Positions 53,302-62,700 of a stretch of DNA of 64,000 bases are shown in pieces (position 1 is the first letter of the stretch; every line of letters starts with the position of its first letter). This DNA comes from Scytonema sp. UIC 10036. Lineage in GTDB: Bacteria; Cyanobacteriota; Cyanobacteriia; Cyanobacteriales; Nostocaceae. The position numbers and the translations under genes are program-made. The notes below the pieces were generated by a model. It was not told the origin of the DNA. It ran no database searches and saw nothing but the letters and a program-made list of their open reading frames with translations. The stretch is taken from positions 22,578-86,577 of the forward strand of contig NZ_WJFC01000033.1 in the NCBI RefSeq assembly GCF_009725235.1, read 5' to 3'.

Positions 53302-54456
53302 TTATGCAAGAAGCAAGTCAGATTCAGGAAAGTCCCGATCTAACTTTTGTTCGATGTATAAAAAACTATCAAATGCATGATTAAGAGCAGTTTCTTCATC
53401 TTTCACTAAATTCAAAGATTTTTCTCTTTCTGCTCCAAGTACTTCTAGCTTATTTTTATGATTTTTATTGATGCTAGAAAATATACCATTATCTACTTTA
53501 TCAAAGATGTGTTTTGTAAACTGAAACTCGGGAGGTAAGAAAGGAAATAAGGCATCTAACGCAAAACCTAGCGCTGTATCAACAAAAAATTGACCAGCTA
53601 AGCCTAAGAAATTAGAAAAGATATTTGTTTTCCCTATTTGTTGGGTTTCAAGTTGTTTTTTTTGCTGTGCAAGTTCAACAAGTTTAGCTTTTAGCCCATC
53701 TGGTAAAACGCAAGCAAGGGGTACCTCTACTTGAAAGGGTTGAAAAGCCGCACCAGAAATTTTTCTCATACTCCCATCTGGTTGTAAGGTGGCAAAACCT
53801 GAACCAACAGAACTCACTGGAATAAGTCTTATAGGAGATCCGGCTTTATTTCGGCTTTGAACGACTTGCTCAAATTTGGGAATACTAAAAAGGCGATCGC
53901 GTATCTGTTTGAGAGAATATTTATCTTGTAGCAGATCCCATTTACTAATCACAAAGTGGATTGGCACCGTACAACTTTGCATCCAGTTTAGAATACATAG
54001 TAATTCTTGATTGTCAAAAGAATTGATTGCCAATCTATTATCACCATTCATCCAAGCAAGGATTTTTTGACCGTCTAAAAGACCTAAGATAGTATCAGCT
54101 TGTTTAACTAAATTTTTAAACTCGGTGTCTTCTTCATTTATATCCGTCACTCGACCTCCAGCATAGTCAAAGTAGGTAAACTGACATGCGGGATAGTCGT
54201 TACGAGTCGGTGTTTTAACACGGCAAATGTAAGTCCACTCAGACACCTCACTATATTTCGTGCCTTTAGGCCAACTCTCATCCTTAGTAATTATCTTGCT
54301 ATAAATTTCATTAAGCTTTTTTCGCTTTTCTCGATCCTCAACTTCAAGGTAGAAACTATGCTCTCCTTGGGTTGACAGAGCTTTAAACATACTTGCCAAA
54401 AATACCGTCTTACCTGAACCCGATGCTCCTAAAGTTATAATTTTGTAGGTCTTCAT
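53302..54456 (-). CDS. TRAFAC-like P-loop GTPase A, first gene of the operon
   Basis: The ATG at 54456 gives MKTYKIITLGASGSGKTVFL; an in-frame extension to 54552 is probably non-coding. Motifs match its paralogue: P-loop GASGSGKT, FDYAGGR, ISKWDLL and PIRLIPVSSVG. It has a longer C-terminal region with a hydrophobic segment (FFVDTALGFALDALFPFLPP), which may contact the membrane. The two GTPases share about half their residues by eye and probably arose by tandem duplication. Heterodimer formation is plausible but unproven. Confidence 0.85.
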   Translation of the reverse strand: MKTYKIITLGASGSGKTVFLASMFKALSTQGEHSFYLEVEDREKRKKLNEIYSKIITKDESWPKGTKYSEVSEWTYICRVKTPTRNDYPACQFTYFDYAGGRVTDINEEDTEFKNLVKQADTILGLLDGQKILAWMNGDNRLAINSFDNQELLCILNWMQSCTVPIHFVISKWDLLQDKYSLKQIRDRLFSIPKFEQVVQSRNKAGSPIRLIPVSSVGSGFATLQPDGSMRKISGAAFQPFQVEVPLACVLPDGLKAKLVELAQQKKQLETQQIGKTNIFSNFLGLAGQFFVDTALGFALDALFPFLPPEFQFTKHIFDKVDNGIFSSINKNHKNKLEVLGAEREKSLNLVKDEETALNHAFDSFLYIEQKLDRDFPESDLLLA

Positions 54457-55357
54457 ATTTGTATCCCCAAAAAATGTGTCTATAGGAATCCTATTTAATG
54501 TTTTTGTTGCGGTTTTATTTTTATATAGGCTCAATCCAGCTAACTTATGCACTTAGCTGTTTTACAGTCTTCAACATGGAAAGCTAAAAATTTTGGGGGA
54601 GCTAGGCAATATGCTCCCGTGAGAACTATTCTTGAACTCTACTAGTGACTTTTGCATTCAAGCTCCTTACTGGAGTTTAGCTGCGGTTTAAAGGTGTTCT
54701 ACTTATGACTCTGGTGCTTGCAACCTCACTTATCCAAATGACCTGAATTTTGTTACAAAAATTCATAATCCGATAAATCTGCAAGCGATCGCTGAGGAAT
54801 GCAATGGCGCGAAGTTTCCACCGCAAGTGATTTGCATCACAGTCGCTGTAGCATAAACTATGCCATAAAAAAGTAACTAGCATTCCTAGCACTTACCATC
54901 ATGAATCCCTATACATCGATTTTGCTCCTGATAACGTCGTGTTTGTGTAGGAAACTGTAAAACCGAATTTCAACAAAGTTATCGGTTCGACATCCGTTAC
55001 TACCAACAATAAAGACAATTGCTAGGGAGCACACTAACCATTTGTGCTGGCTTAGACACCAATTTTGATATCTCAGAATACACTTTTGTGCATAGACCGC
55101 TAGACTTGCTCCCAATAAGATCGATAACAGCAGTGTTATGACAGACCTGCATAAGAGCGCTGTTACAACACCTATATACTTAAGAAGCACCTCTGGTAAA
55201 GATGTGGCTTCTTAAAACCTCTTATTCCACTTCCTTGTCCGGAATCCCTCCTTAAAACCCTCAAACGCCTAATTGTAAAGTTTTGTAACTTTTACCAGCT
55301 GATTTGGATAAAAGCCGTGCTTGTCTTGCGAAAAATTTTTATAGGAGTGCTTTTTAC
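54457..55357. other. 900-bp divergent intergenic region
   Basis: This separates the GTPase operon from the sigma-like/DUF1822 module, and both promoters must lie here. I find no convincing gene. A plus-strand open stretch near 54707-54857 (PNDLNFVTKIHNPINLQA) lacks a start codon and may be a gene remnant. No known RNA motif was recognised. Confidence 0.5.
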
Positions 55358-55999
55358 ATGAAGGAGCCCGAATTTAAACAACTTGCCCTAGAAGCCCAAA
55401 AACACCCCCTAAATTCAACAGCTAGACGAGTCGCGTTATCAAAGCTAATCGAGGGTCTTTATAAATCACGTAAACTTTGCTACCCATACAAGGGTAGATT
55501 TTCTCAAGTGTATCAACATATATACGAGGAGGCAGTGCAAGACCTATTCTTATACATTTGTAAAAATATAGACAAATACGATCCCGAACGGGCTGAATTT
55601 ACAACCTGGGCAAATATGTTACTCAGCAAGCGTTTCTTTAAAGAAGCCGTTTCCAAAGTCGTTGGGAAAACCAACGAAATCAAGGTAGAAGCTTCTTTTC
55701 TAGAAAACCTAGAAGATTTGGCACCACAAAACAACGAGGAGGATTGTACATGTGATTTTTTAAAAATCAGAGGATATATCGAAAAAGATCCACAAGGAGT
55801 GTTTCGACAAACCTGTATCAAAAGCTACCCCAGGGTAAACTTTCAAGAAATAGCGATCAAAAAATGGTCGGGTCTATCTTGGAAAGACATTTCAGAAGAG
55901 TTTAACGTTCCCATTCCAACGTTAAGCAACTTTTATCAAAGGAGTTTAGATAAGTTTCGCCATGAATTCAAGGAATTGTGCGATCGCTATGTATTGTAA
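55358..55999 (+). CDS. Sigma-70-like protein paired with DUF1822 (second locus)
   Basis: The ATG at 55358 follows an AGGAG Shine-Dalgarno. The 213-residue protein has a region-2-like helix (YEEAVQDLFLYICKNIDKYD, then PERAEFTTWANMLLSKRF) and a C-terminal HTH (GLSWKDISEEFNVPIPTLSN). It is a paralogue of the gene at 12898-13605. The sigma factor core recognised by RNA polymerase is diverged. The DUF1822 gene follows after 20 bp. It may control its own module. Confidence 0.8.
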   Translation: MKEPEFKQLALEAQKHPLNSTARRVALSKLIEGLYKSRKLCYPYKGRFSQVYQHIYEEAVQDLFLYICKNIDKYDPERAEFTTWANMLLSKRFFKEAVSKVVGKTNEIKVEASFLENLEDLAPQNNEEDCTCDFLKIRGYIEKDPQGVFRQTCIKSYPRVNFQEIAIKKWSGLSWKDISEEFNVPIPTLSNFYQRSLDKFRHEFKELCDRYVL

Positions 56000-56019
56000 A
56001 ATCAAAAAAAACGAGTAGT

Positions 56020-56961
56020 ATGACAACTCTTTCAACATTTACTGGTCTGATATCTCCAGTCTCCCGGAGATTGGCAGAAAAATGGTCAAAGCAGCAAGCC
56101 ACACCCCAAAAAGGTCAGCAGGTATTGCTGAATACCTTGTCTGTATCCTTTGTGAATTTTTACTTAGAATGTATGGGATTTGAAACGGAACTGGAAACTA
56201 GTGACAGTTGGAATCCGGTACAGCAAACTCTTATGGATGTCGCTGATTTGTGCATAAAAGATTTGGGTAAATTGGAATGCCGTCCCGTGTTAGAAAATTC
56301 CCAGACTGTCTGCATACCGCCAGAAGTTACATCAGACCGGATTGGCTATGTAGCCGTACAAATCAGCGAAACATTACAAGAAGCCAAGTTATTAGGCTTT
56401 GTTAAAGAGACATCAATGAATAATTTACCTATAGATCGCTTAGAACCTCTAGAAAACTTGCTAGAGTATCTAGAAGAATGTACACAACTACAAAAAGCCA
56501 AACCATCCACCCAAAAATTTGTGAATTTACAAAAATGGTTGGAAAACTCTTTTGAAGCAGTTTGGCAACCCATTGAATCCATTTTCCAGAATGAACCAGC
56601 TTTACAATTTAGAAGCCCTAAAGAAGGATTTAGCACCATTGTAGAAAGGGCTAAATTGATTGACTTTGGGATACAAGCCAACAGTACATCAGTAGGAATA
56701 GTTGTTAAGGTCAGTCAGGAGCAAGACAACAAAAATGAAATAAAAATTACTGTAGAGTTACATCCAAACAACGGTCAAGAATACTTACCCCCCTTACTTC
56801 ATGTCATGGTTTTAGATGAAGAAGAAACCGCTATTATGGAAGCTAAAGCCAAAAATGATAATAAAAAAATTCAATTACAACTGAGTGCTTCTCCTGGAGA
56901 TAACTTCAGCGTAAAAATAACCATGGGAGATGTCAGCGTTATAGAAAATTTTGTCATTTAA
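56020..56961 (+). CDS. DUF1822 family protein (second locus)
   Basis: The 313-residue protein (ATG at 56020) is a paralogue of 11919-12872, sharing LLNTLSVSFVNFYLECMGFE, LECRPVLENSQTVCIPPEV, DRIGYVAVQI and the C-terminal ENFVI. It contains no enzyme motif. It sits between the sigma-like gene and the CHAT-STAND-WD40 gene, all on the plus strand, with 193 bp to the latter. Role unknown; the repeated pairing suggests a dedicated partner of the sigma-like protein. Confidence 0.87.
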   Translation: MTTLSTFTGLISPVSRRLAEKWSKQQATPQKGQQVLLNTLSVSFVNFYLECMGFETELETSDSWNPVQQTLMDVADLCIKDLGKLECRPVLENSQTVCIPPEVTSDRIGYVAVQISETLQEAKLLGFVKETSMNNLPIDRLEPLENLLEYLEECTQLQKAKPSTQKFVNLQKWLENSFEAVWQPIESIFQNEPALQFRSPKEGFSTIVERAKLIDFGIQANSTSVGIVVKVSQEQDNKNEIKITVELHPNNGQEYLPPLLHVMVLDEEETAIMEAKAKNDNKKIQLQLSASPGDNFSVKITMGDVSVIENFVI

Positions 56962-57154
56962 ACTGAACCCTGTATCTCCTGCTGAAAGGTTGCAACCATC
57001 TATGTACTCTTAAAATATCCCCATTGTGAATTTATACTAAGTCGCGTTTATACATTGAACTCTCTCCCTTATCTTTCTTGTCCCATAAACAAGTCATATT
57101 TTTAACGCAACTTCTACACAAATCATTAACAGGCTTAAAGTAGATTGGCAGCCC

Positions 57155-60100
57155 ATGAAAAAGTTAATCGTTTTAAAGCTAGATGGGGATTTAGAAAATG
57201 GCGTACAAGTAACGTTAGAAATTAGTCAAGAAAATGAACGACCCTTTCGAGAACTCACAGGTCATTTACCAAAAGCACCAAAATTAGCTCTGGCTGTTCA
57301 TAAATGGCAGTCAACCTATCGCAATTTAGGGACCTCCAATCGTGCAGTCAAAGCAGTAAAAGTTACCTACGTTAGTTCCGCAACAAATGAAGTAGAAAAG
57401 TGCAATGATGCCGCTCAAAAACTAAAAAAATCTTTAAATAATTGGTTGCTAGCCGATCCCTTTCGACTTGTACGAGAGGCTTGGATAAAATATGTATCCC
57501 CGAATGCTGAAGCACGGATATTAATTCGTACATCTTGTTCTCAGTTGCATCAAATTCCTTGGCATTTATGGGATTTAATTGAAGATTACCCTAAAGCTGA
57601 GATGGCGTTAAGTACATCAGAATATCAACAAACGGCAAGAGTCAAAGCACCAACTTATAGAGACAAGGTAAAAATTTTAGCAATATTGGGAAACAGTACT
57701 GGTATTGATACTCAAAAAGATAAACTCTTTTTAAAAGAATTATTAGATACCGATACGACTTTTTTGATAGAACCACAACGCCAAGACATTAACGAACAGT
57801 TGTGGAACCAAAACTGGGATATCCTATTTTTTGCCGGTCACAGTCAAACCGAGAACGACAGCGGTCGAATCTATATCAATCAAACAGATAGTTTAACAAT
57901 AGAAGAACTCAAGTATGCATTAAGAAATGCTGTCACTCACGGTCTGCAACTGGCAATTTTCAATTCTTGCGATGGCTTGGGATTAGCCTATGAGTTAGAA
58001 GCACTCCACATTCCCCAAACCATTGTTATGCGGGAACCAGTACCAGATAAAGTCGCACAGACCTTTTTAAAATATTTTCTCACAGCTTTTGCTTTTGATG
58101 GTAAACCTTTATACCAAGCAGAGAAAGAAGCAAGATTAAAACTACACGGTCTTGAAGATAAATATCCCTGTGCGTCTTGGCTACCAGTCATTTTCCAAAA
58201 TCCTACGACAGCACAGCCAACTTGGGACAATCTAGGGCGTCGCTTCACAAACATCTGTCCCTATCGCGGTTTGTTCGCCTTCCGGGAAAAAGATGCCCAA
58301 TTCTTCTTTGGGCGGGAAAGTTTTACTGACATCTTAGCAGACGCGGTACAAAATCAATCCTTTGTTGCTGTCATCGGTCCTAGCGGTAGTGGAAAATCGA
58401 GTGTCGTTTTTGCTGGTTTGGTAAAACGCTTGCGAGATGAAGGGAACTGGCATATTATTGACTTTCGACCAAGTTCAAGACCCTTGTTTTCTTTAGCCTC
58501 TGCAATTGTTTCTCAGACAGAACCCAATAGAGCTCGCATTCATCGTCTGAACTCCATTCAAAACCTTGTCACTCACTTACAGTTATTTGAAGATGCTTTG
58601 CGGAATGTGGTGGAAGATATCATTCGAGAAAATCCTCACAAGCGCTTGTTGCTCGTTGCTGACCAGTTTGAAGAACTTTACACTCTTTGCAGAGACCCAC
58701 AAGAGCGCAAAACTTTTTTAGATAGATTGTTAGAAGCGATCGCTCGCTGCCACAATTTTACTCTTGTTATCACCCTAAGAGCTGATTTTCTCGGACAAGC
58801 CCTATCTTACCGTCCCTTAAGCGATGCCTTGCAGTATGCCGACTTAAAACTAGGTCCAATGACGGACAGCGAACTGCAAGATGCAGTAGAAAAACCTGCA
58901 GCGTTACTGGGAGTGACAATCGAGGAAGGACTTGTAGAACGCATTCTTTCCACAGTCAATGCAGAACCGGGGAATTTACCCTTACTAGAGTTTGCCCTCA
59001 CCCAACTTTGGGCAAAACAACTTGATGCAAAACTAACACACACTGCGTACAACGAAATTGGGGGAGTAGAAGCAGCATTGGCTTGTTATGCAGAAGAAGC
59101 ATACAACCAGCTCAACTTTGAAGAAAAGGAAAGGACGCAACGAATTTTCGTACAACTCGTGCATCCAGGGGAAGGAACCGCAGATACCCGCCGGATTGCC
59201 ACAAGGGTTGAAGTGGGCGAAGAAAATTGGGATTTAGTCACCCGTTTGGCATCATTTCGTTTAGTCGTTACGGGACGCGATGAGAAAACTGGCTCGGAAA
59301 CTGTAGAAATTGTCCATGAAGTCCTCATCCGGAATTGGAACCGACTGAATTTGTGGATGCAACTGGACAGGGACTTTCGCTGCTGGCAAGAACAGTTGCG
59401 AGTTACAATGCGAACTTGGGAGAGTAGCAATTTTGACGAAGGGGCACTGTTGAGAGGAAAACCTCTTTCTGACGCTGAAGATTGGTATACCCAACGCTTT
59501 ACGGAATTGGGCAATCAAGAGAGAAGTTTTATTAGACACAGTCTGGAACTGCGGAAGCGAGAGAAGAACAAACACAAGCGCAGACGGCGACTGATGACCT
59601 TAGGACTCACCATGGGTTTGGTGGCAGCCTTAGGTTTAGCGGTGGAATCTTGGTGGCACGAGCAGAATGCTATCAAGAACGAAATCAAAGCTATCAATGC
59701 AACTTCAGAAGCGCTGTTGACATCCAATCAAGAATTCGATGCGCTGATAGCAAGTTTGAGGGCATCAAAAAAACTCAATAGCTTTCTAGATCCCATAGCA
59801 TTTTATTCTGGGGAAAAAGCCGATCTTCAGAAAGAAGTGAGCGCTTTATTACTTGAAGCTATATATAAAGTCAAAGAGCGCAATCGATTGTCAGGGCATG
59901 AAGATGAGGTCATAGATGTAAGTTTCAGCCCGGATGGTCAAATCATTGCCACTGCCAGTAAGGATAAAACTGTCAAACTGTGGAATTTAGATGGAAGTCA
60001 AAGACAAACCCTTCAAGGGCATAAAGCACTTATTCACGATATCAGTTTTAGCCCAGATGGTCAAACAATTGCCACAGCAAGTTGGGATGGGACTGTCAAA

Positions 60101-61738
60101 CTGTGGAAGCCTTCGGGTCAACTCATTATGACTCTTGTAGAGGATAAAGACGCAATTTACAGTGTTAGTTTCAGCCCAGATGGTAAAATTATTGCAACTG
60201 CGGATTTTATCGGGAATATTAAACTTTGGACTTCTGAAGGAAAACAGATCGCAACCTTTAAGGCGCATCAGGGAGCAGTCTATTGTGTGACGTTTAGCCC
60301 GGATGGCAAAACAATTGCTACCGCCAGCGCCGATCGCACTGCCAAAGTCTGGAGCCTTGATGGAAAAAAACTTCAAACCCTAAAGGGACATAAAGATTGG
60401 GTTTGGAGCGTTAATTTTAGCCCCGATGGTCAGATGATTGCGACTGCAAGTAGCGATGGTACGGTCAAACTTTGGAATCTTAACGGTCAGGAAATTAAAA
60501 CCTTGGACGACCATAAAGATTCAGTCATTAGTGTCAGTTTTAGCCCTGATGGTAAAACGATTGCTACGGCTAGTGCTGACAAAACCGTCATTCTCTGGAA
60601 CCAAAACGGCGAGAAACTCCAAACCCTAACCGGACACAACAATTGGATCTGGCGCGTCAATTTCAGCCCTGATGGTCAGATGCTTGCCACTGCCAGTAAG
60701 GACAAAACCGTCAAATTTTGGCAGATCCTTGGTAAAGAACTCATAGTTCTTCCAGCCCATAACGTAGCAATTTATAGTGTGAGTTTTAGCCGTGATGGCA
60801 AGACAATTGCTACCGCCAGTTGGGACGGGACTGTCAAGCTTTGGGCTCGTTCCGGTCAATTACTCACTGTCCTTAAAGGGAATGGTAGTCCGGTTACTGC
60901 GATCGCCCTTTGGGCGGCTCCCTCTAGGAGCATCGCCCTCCATCCAACCGCACAGACAATGGTGACCACAACTTCTGATGGCACTGTCACTCTTTGGAGT
61001 CGTAAAGGAGAGAAAATTACCACTTTCAAGGGACATGAAGATTGGATTTGGAGTGTAAATTTTAGCCCCAACGGTCAGACTTTTGCCACTACAAGTAAAG
61101 ATAAAACCGTCAAACTCTGGAGTTTTGATGGCAAATTATTGCGTACTATAAAGGCACATGACGATACAGTCAACAGTGTCAGTTTCAGTCCCGACGGCAA
61201 AACTCTTGCCACTGCCAGTTGGGACACAACTGCCAAACTGTGGACAACAAAAGGTCAATTAATCAGAATTTTCACAGGACATCTTGATGGAGTCCATAGT
61301 ATCAGTTTCAGTCCCGACGGCAAAATAATTGCAACCGCCAGCGAAGATAAAACCGTCAAACTGTGGACAACAGAAGGTAAACTCCTCAAAACCCTCACCG
61401 GGCATAACGCTGGAGTGTTCCGAGTTCAATTTAGCCCCGATGGCAAAACAATTGCAACCGCCAGTTTAGACCATACCGTAAAACTCTGGAATCTTGACGG
61501 CAAAGAATTAAAAACATACATTGGGCATGATGATTCCGTGTGGAGCCTCAATTTCAGCCCCGACGGTCATACCCTAGCCTCTGGTGACAACGCCGGAAGA
61601 TTGATTTTGTGGAATTTAGGCTTAGAGTCAGACGGGCTACTCGCCCACGCTTGCGATTGGGCGCGAGATTATTTAGAGAATAACCCCAATCTCAGTAAGA
61701 GCGATCGACATCTTTGTACAACGAGAATAGTTAGCTGA
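57155..61738 (+). CDS. CHAT protease - nSTAND1 ATPase - 14-blade WD40 protein
   Basis: The 1527-residue protein has an N-terminal CHAT domain (about residues 100-350) with His229 (FFAGHS) and Cys272 (FNSCDG). An nSTAND1 ATPase follows (about 365-790): CPYRGLFAFREKDAQFFFGR, Walker A VIGPSGSGKSS (408-416) and Walker B LLLVADQFEEL. A hydrophobic segment near 812-830 (LMTLGLTMGLVAALGLAVES) may be a membrane anchor. Fourteen WD40 blades (about 910-1490) would make two seven-blade propellers; blade 9 carries an insertion. The tail LLAHACDWARDYLENNPN is typical of this class. Protease, switch and sensor are in one chain, as in proposed bacterial conflict systems. Confidence 0.93.
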   Translation: MKKLIVLKLDGDLENGVQVTLEISQENERPFRELTGHLPKAPKLALAVHKWQSTYRNLGTSNRAVKAVKVTYVSSATNEVEKCNDAAQKLKKSLNNWLLADPFRLVREAWIKYVSPNAEARILIRTSCSQLHQIPWHLWDLIEDYPKAEMALSTSEYQQTARVKAPTYRDKVKILAILGNSTGIDTQKDKLFLKELLDTDTTFLIEPQRQDINEQLWNQNWDILFFAGHSQTENDSGRIYINQTDSLTIEELKYALRNAVTHGLQLAIFNSCDGLGLAYELEALHIPQTIVMREPVPDKVAQTFLKYFLTAFAFDGKPLYQAEKEARLKLHGLEDKYPCASWLPVIFQNPTTAQPTWDNLGRRFTNICPYRGLFAFREKDAQFFFGRESFTDILADAVQNQSFVAVIGPSGSGKSSVVFAGLVKRLRDEGNWHIIDFRPSSRPLFSLASAIVSQTEPNRARIHRLNSIQNLVTHLQLFEDALRNVVEDIIRENPHKRLLLVADQFEELYTLCRDPQERKTFLDRLLEAIARCHNFTLVITLRADFLGQALSYRPLSDALQYADLKLGPMTDSELQDAVEKPAALLGVTIEEGLVERILSTVNAEPGNLPLLEFALTQLWAKQLDAKLTHTAYNEIGGVEAALACYAEEAYNQLNFEEKERTQRIFVQLVHPGEGTADTRRIATRVEVGEENWDLVTRLASFRLVVTGRDEKTGSETVEIVHEVLIRNWNRLNLWMQLDRDFRCWQEQLRVTMRTWESSNFDEGALLRGKPLSDAEDWYTQRFTELGNQERSFIRHSLELRKREKNKHKRRRRLMTLGLTMGLVAALGLAVESWWHEQNAIKNEIKAINATSEALLTSNQEFDALIASLRASKKLNSFLDPIAFYSGEKADLQKEVSALLLEAIYKVKERNRLSGHEDEVIDVSFSPDGQIIATASKDKTVKLWNLDGSQRQTLQGHKALIHDISFSPDGQTIATASWDGTVKLWKPSGQLIMTLVEDKDAIYSVSFSPDGKIIATADFIGNIKLWTSEGKQIATFKAHQGAVYCVTFSPDGKTIATASADRTAKVWSLDGKKLQTLKGHKDWVWSVNFSPDGQMIATASSDGTVKLWNLNGQEIKTLDDHKDSVISVSFSPDGKTIATASADKTVILWNQNGEKLQTLTGHNNWIWRVNFSPDGQMLATASKDKTVKFWQILGKELIVLPAHNVAIYSVSFSRDGKTIATASWDGTVKLWARSGQLLTVLKGNGSPVTAIALWAAPSRSIALHPTAQTMVTTTSDGTVTLWSRKGEKITTFKGHEDWIWSVNFSPNGQTFATTSKDKTVKLWSFDGKLLRTIKAHDDTVNSVSFSPDGKTLATASWDTTAKLWTTKGQLIRIFTGHLDGVHSISFSPDGKIIATASEDKTVKLWTTEGKLLKTLTGHNAGVFRVQFSPDGKTIATASLDHTVKLWNLDGKELKTYIGHDDSVWSLNFSPDGHTLASGDNAGRLILWNLGLESDGLLAHACDWARDYLENNPNLSKSDRHLCTTRIVS

Positions 61739-61947
61739 ACTTAAGATGCTCCCAAAGCGCGAATTTTACGTCCCTAGTTCAGGACACACTCAAAAATAAT
61801 TACCTAGACTCGGCAGTTTTATTCTACATACATAAGTTTGAGCTAGGAGAATAAAAACTTGAACTGGTGTTACAGCAAAACTTTGTGGATTGTGGCTGTA
61901 GCAAACACAACCGTCATATTGTAGCGCGAGCGCGTACCTCTGCTCTC

Positions 61948-62007
61948 GTTCAGCTAATTATTCTCTAGTTCAACTAATTATTCTCCAGTTCAGCTAATCA
62001 TTTTCTT
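61948..62007. repeat. 20-bp tandem repeat, three copies
   Basis: Three units of the type GTTCAGCTAATTATTCTCTA, with a few changes, in the 386-bp gap after the WD40 gene. Nothing else is evident in this gap before the parB fragment. Confidence 0.8.
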
Positions 62008-62079
62008 TGTACAATCTTTGTAGTGGAATTAGTCAGAAAATGAATAGGCGCTGCGAGTCTAAAACTTTATTTCTTTTAT

Positions 62080-62460
62080 ACATCTGCAAAGCTCAAAATC
62101 CCAGTTAAGGATGTATCCCCTCTGTTGCACCGCATTCAAAACCAACTTCGAGATAAACTCTCCACCAATAACGTTATTGGTGAAGAGATAATTACTGTTG
62201 TACAAGAGGTTCTCACAACTCTCGGCAACATCAAACTCGACTCCTTTATTAGCAATCGCCTCCCTTTGCTCAATCTCCCCCCGGAAATTTTAGATGTCTT
62301 ACGCTCTGGTCAGTTGGAAACCAGTAAAGCGAAGGTCATAGCACGGGTATTGGATGAAGACCACAGAAAAGAGTTGATTGAGATTGCGATCGCAAACCAT
62401 CTCTCATTGAGTCAAATTAAAGAAGAAATTAAGATTCTCCAGCAATCTGCCAAAACCGAG
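62080..62460 (+). pseudogene. C-terminal fragment of a ParB family gene
   Basis: The frame has the order seen in ParB proteins beyond the N-terminal domain: KIPVKDVSPLLHRIQNQL, then SFISNRLPLLNLPPEILDVL and SGQLETSKAKVIARVLDEDH with NHLSLSQIKEEI. The N-terminal catalytic-like domain is absent and no good start exists (only a TTG at 62125). The frame then runs without a stop through non-native sequence into the M28 gene, which gives a misleading 543-codon ORF. Confidence 0.75.
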
Positions 62461-62700
62461 ACTTCAGAGAAAACAGAAACGTCATCTCTTAAATACTATA
62501 ATTTGGTGAGATGTTCAAAGCTCTTTTTGATAAATGCAAGTACCACTGTCTCCACGTCCACCCTTAATCCCAGCCTAGATGCCGTCAAACGTAGTGGGCA
62601 ATGTAATATATTTGACCGCATATGCGTTATCGTAACAATGCGAGATTTAGGCTATACTTTACAGGCTCATTGGTTGTTAGAGATAAAATATATTGATGTA

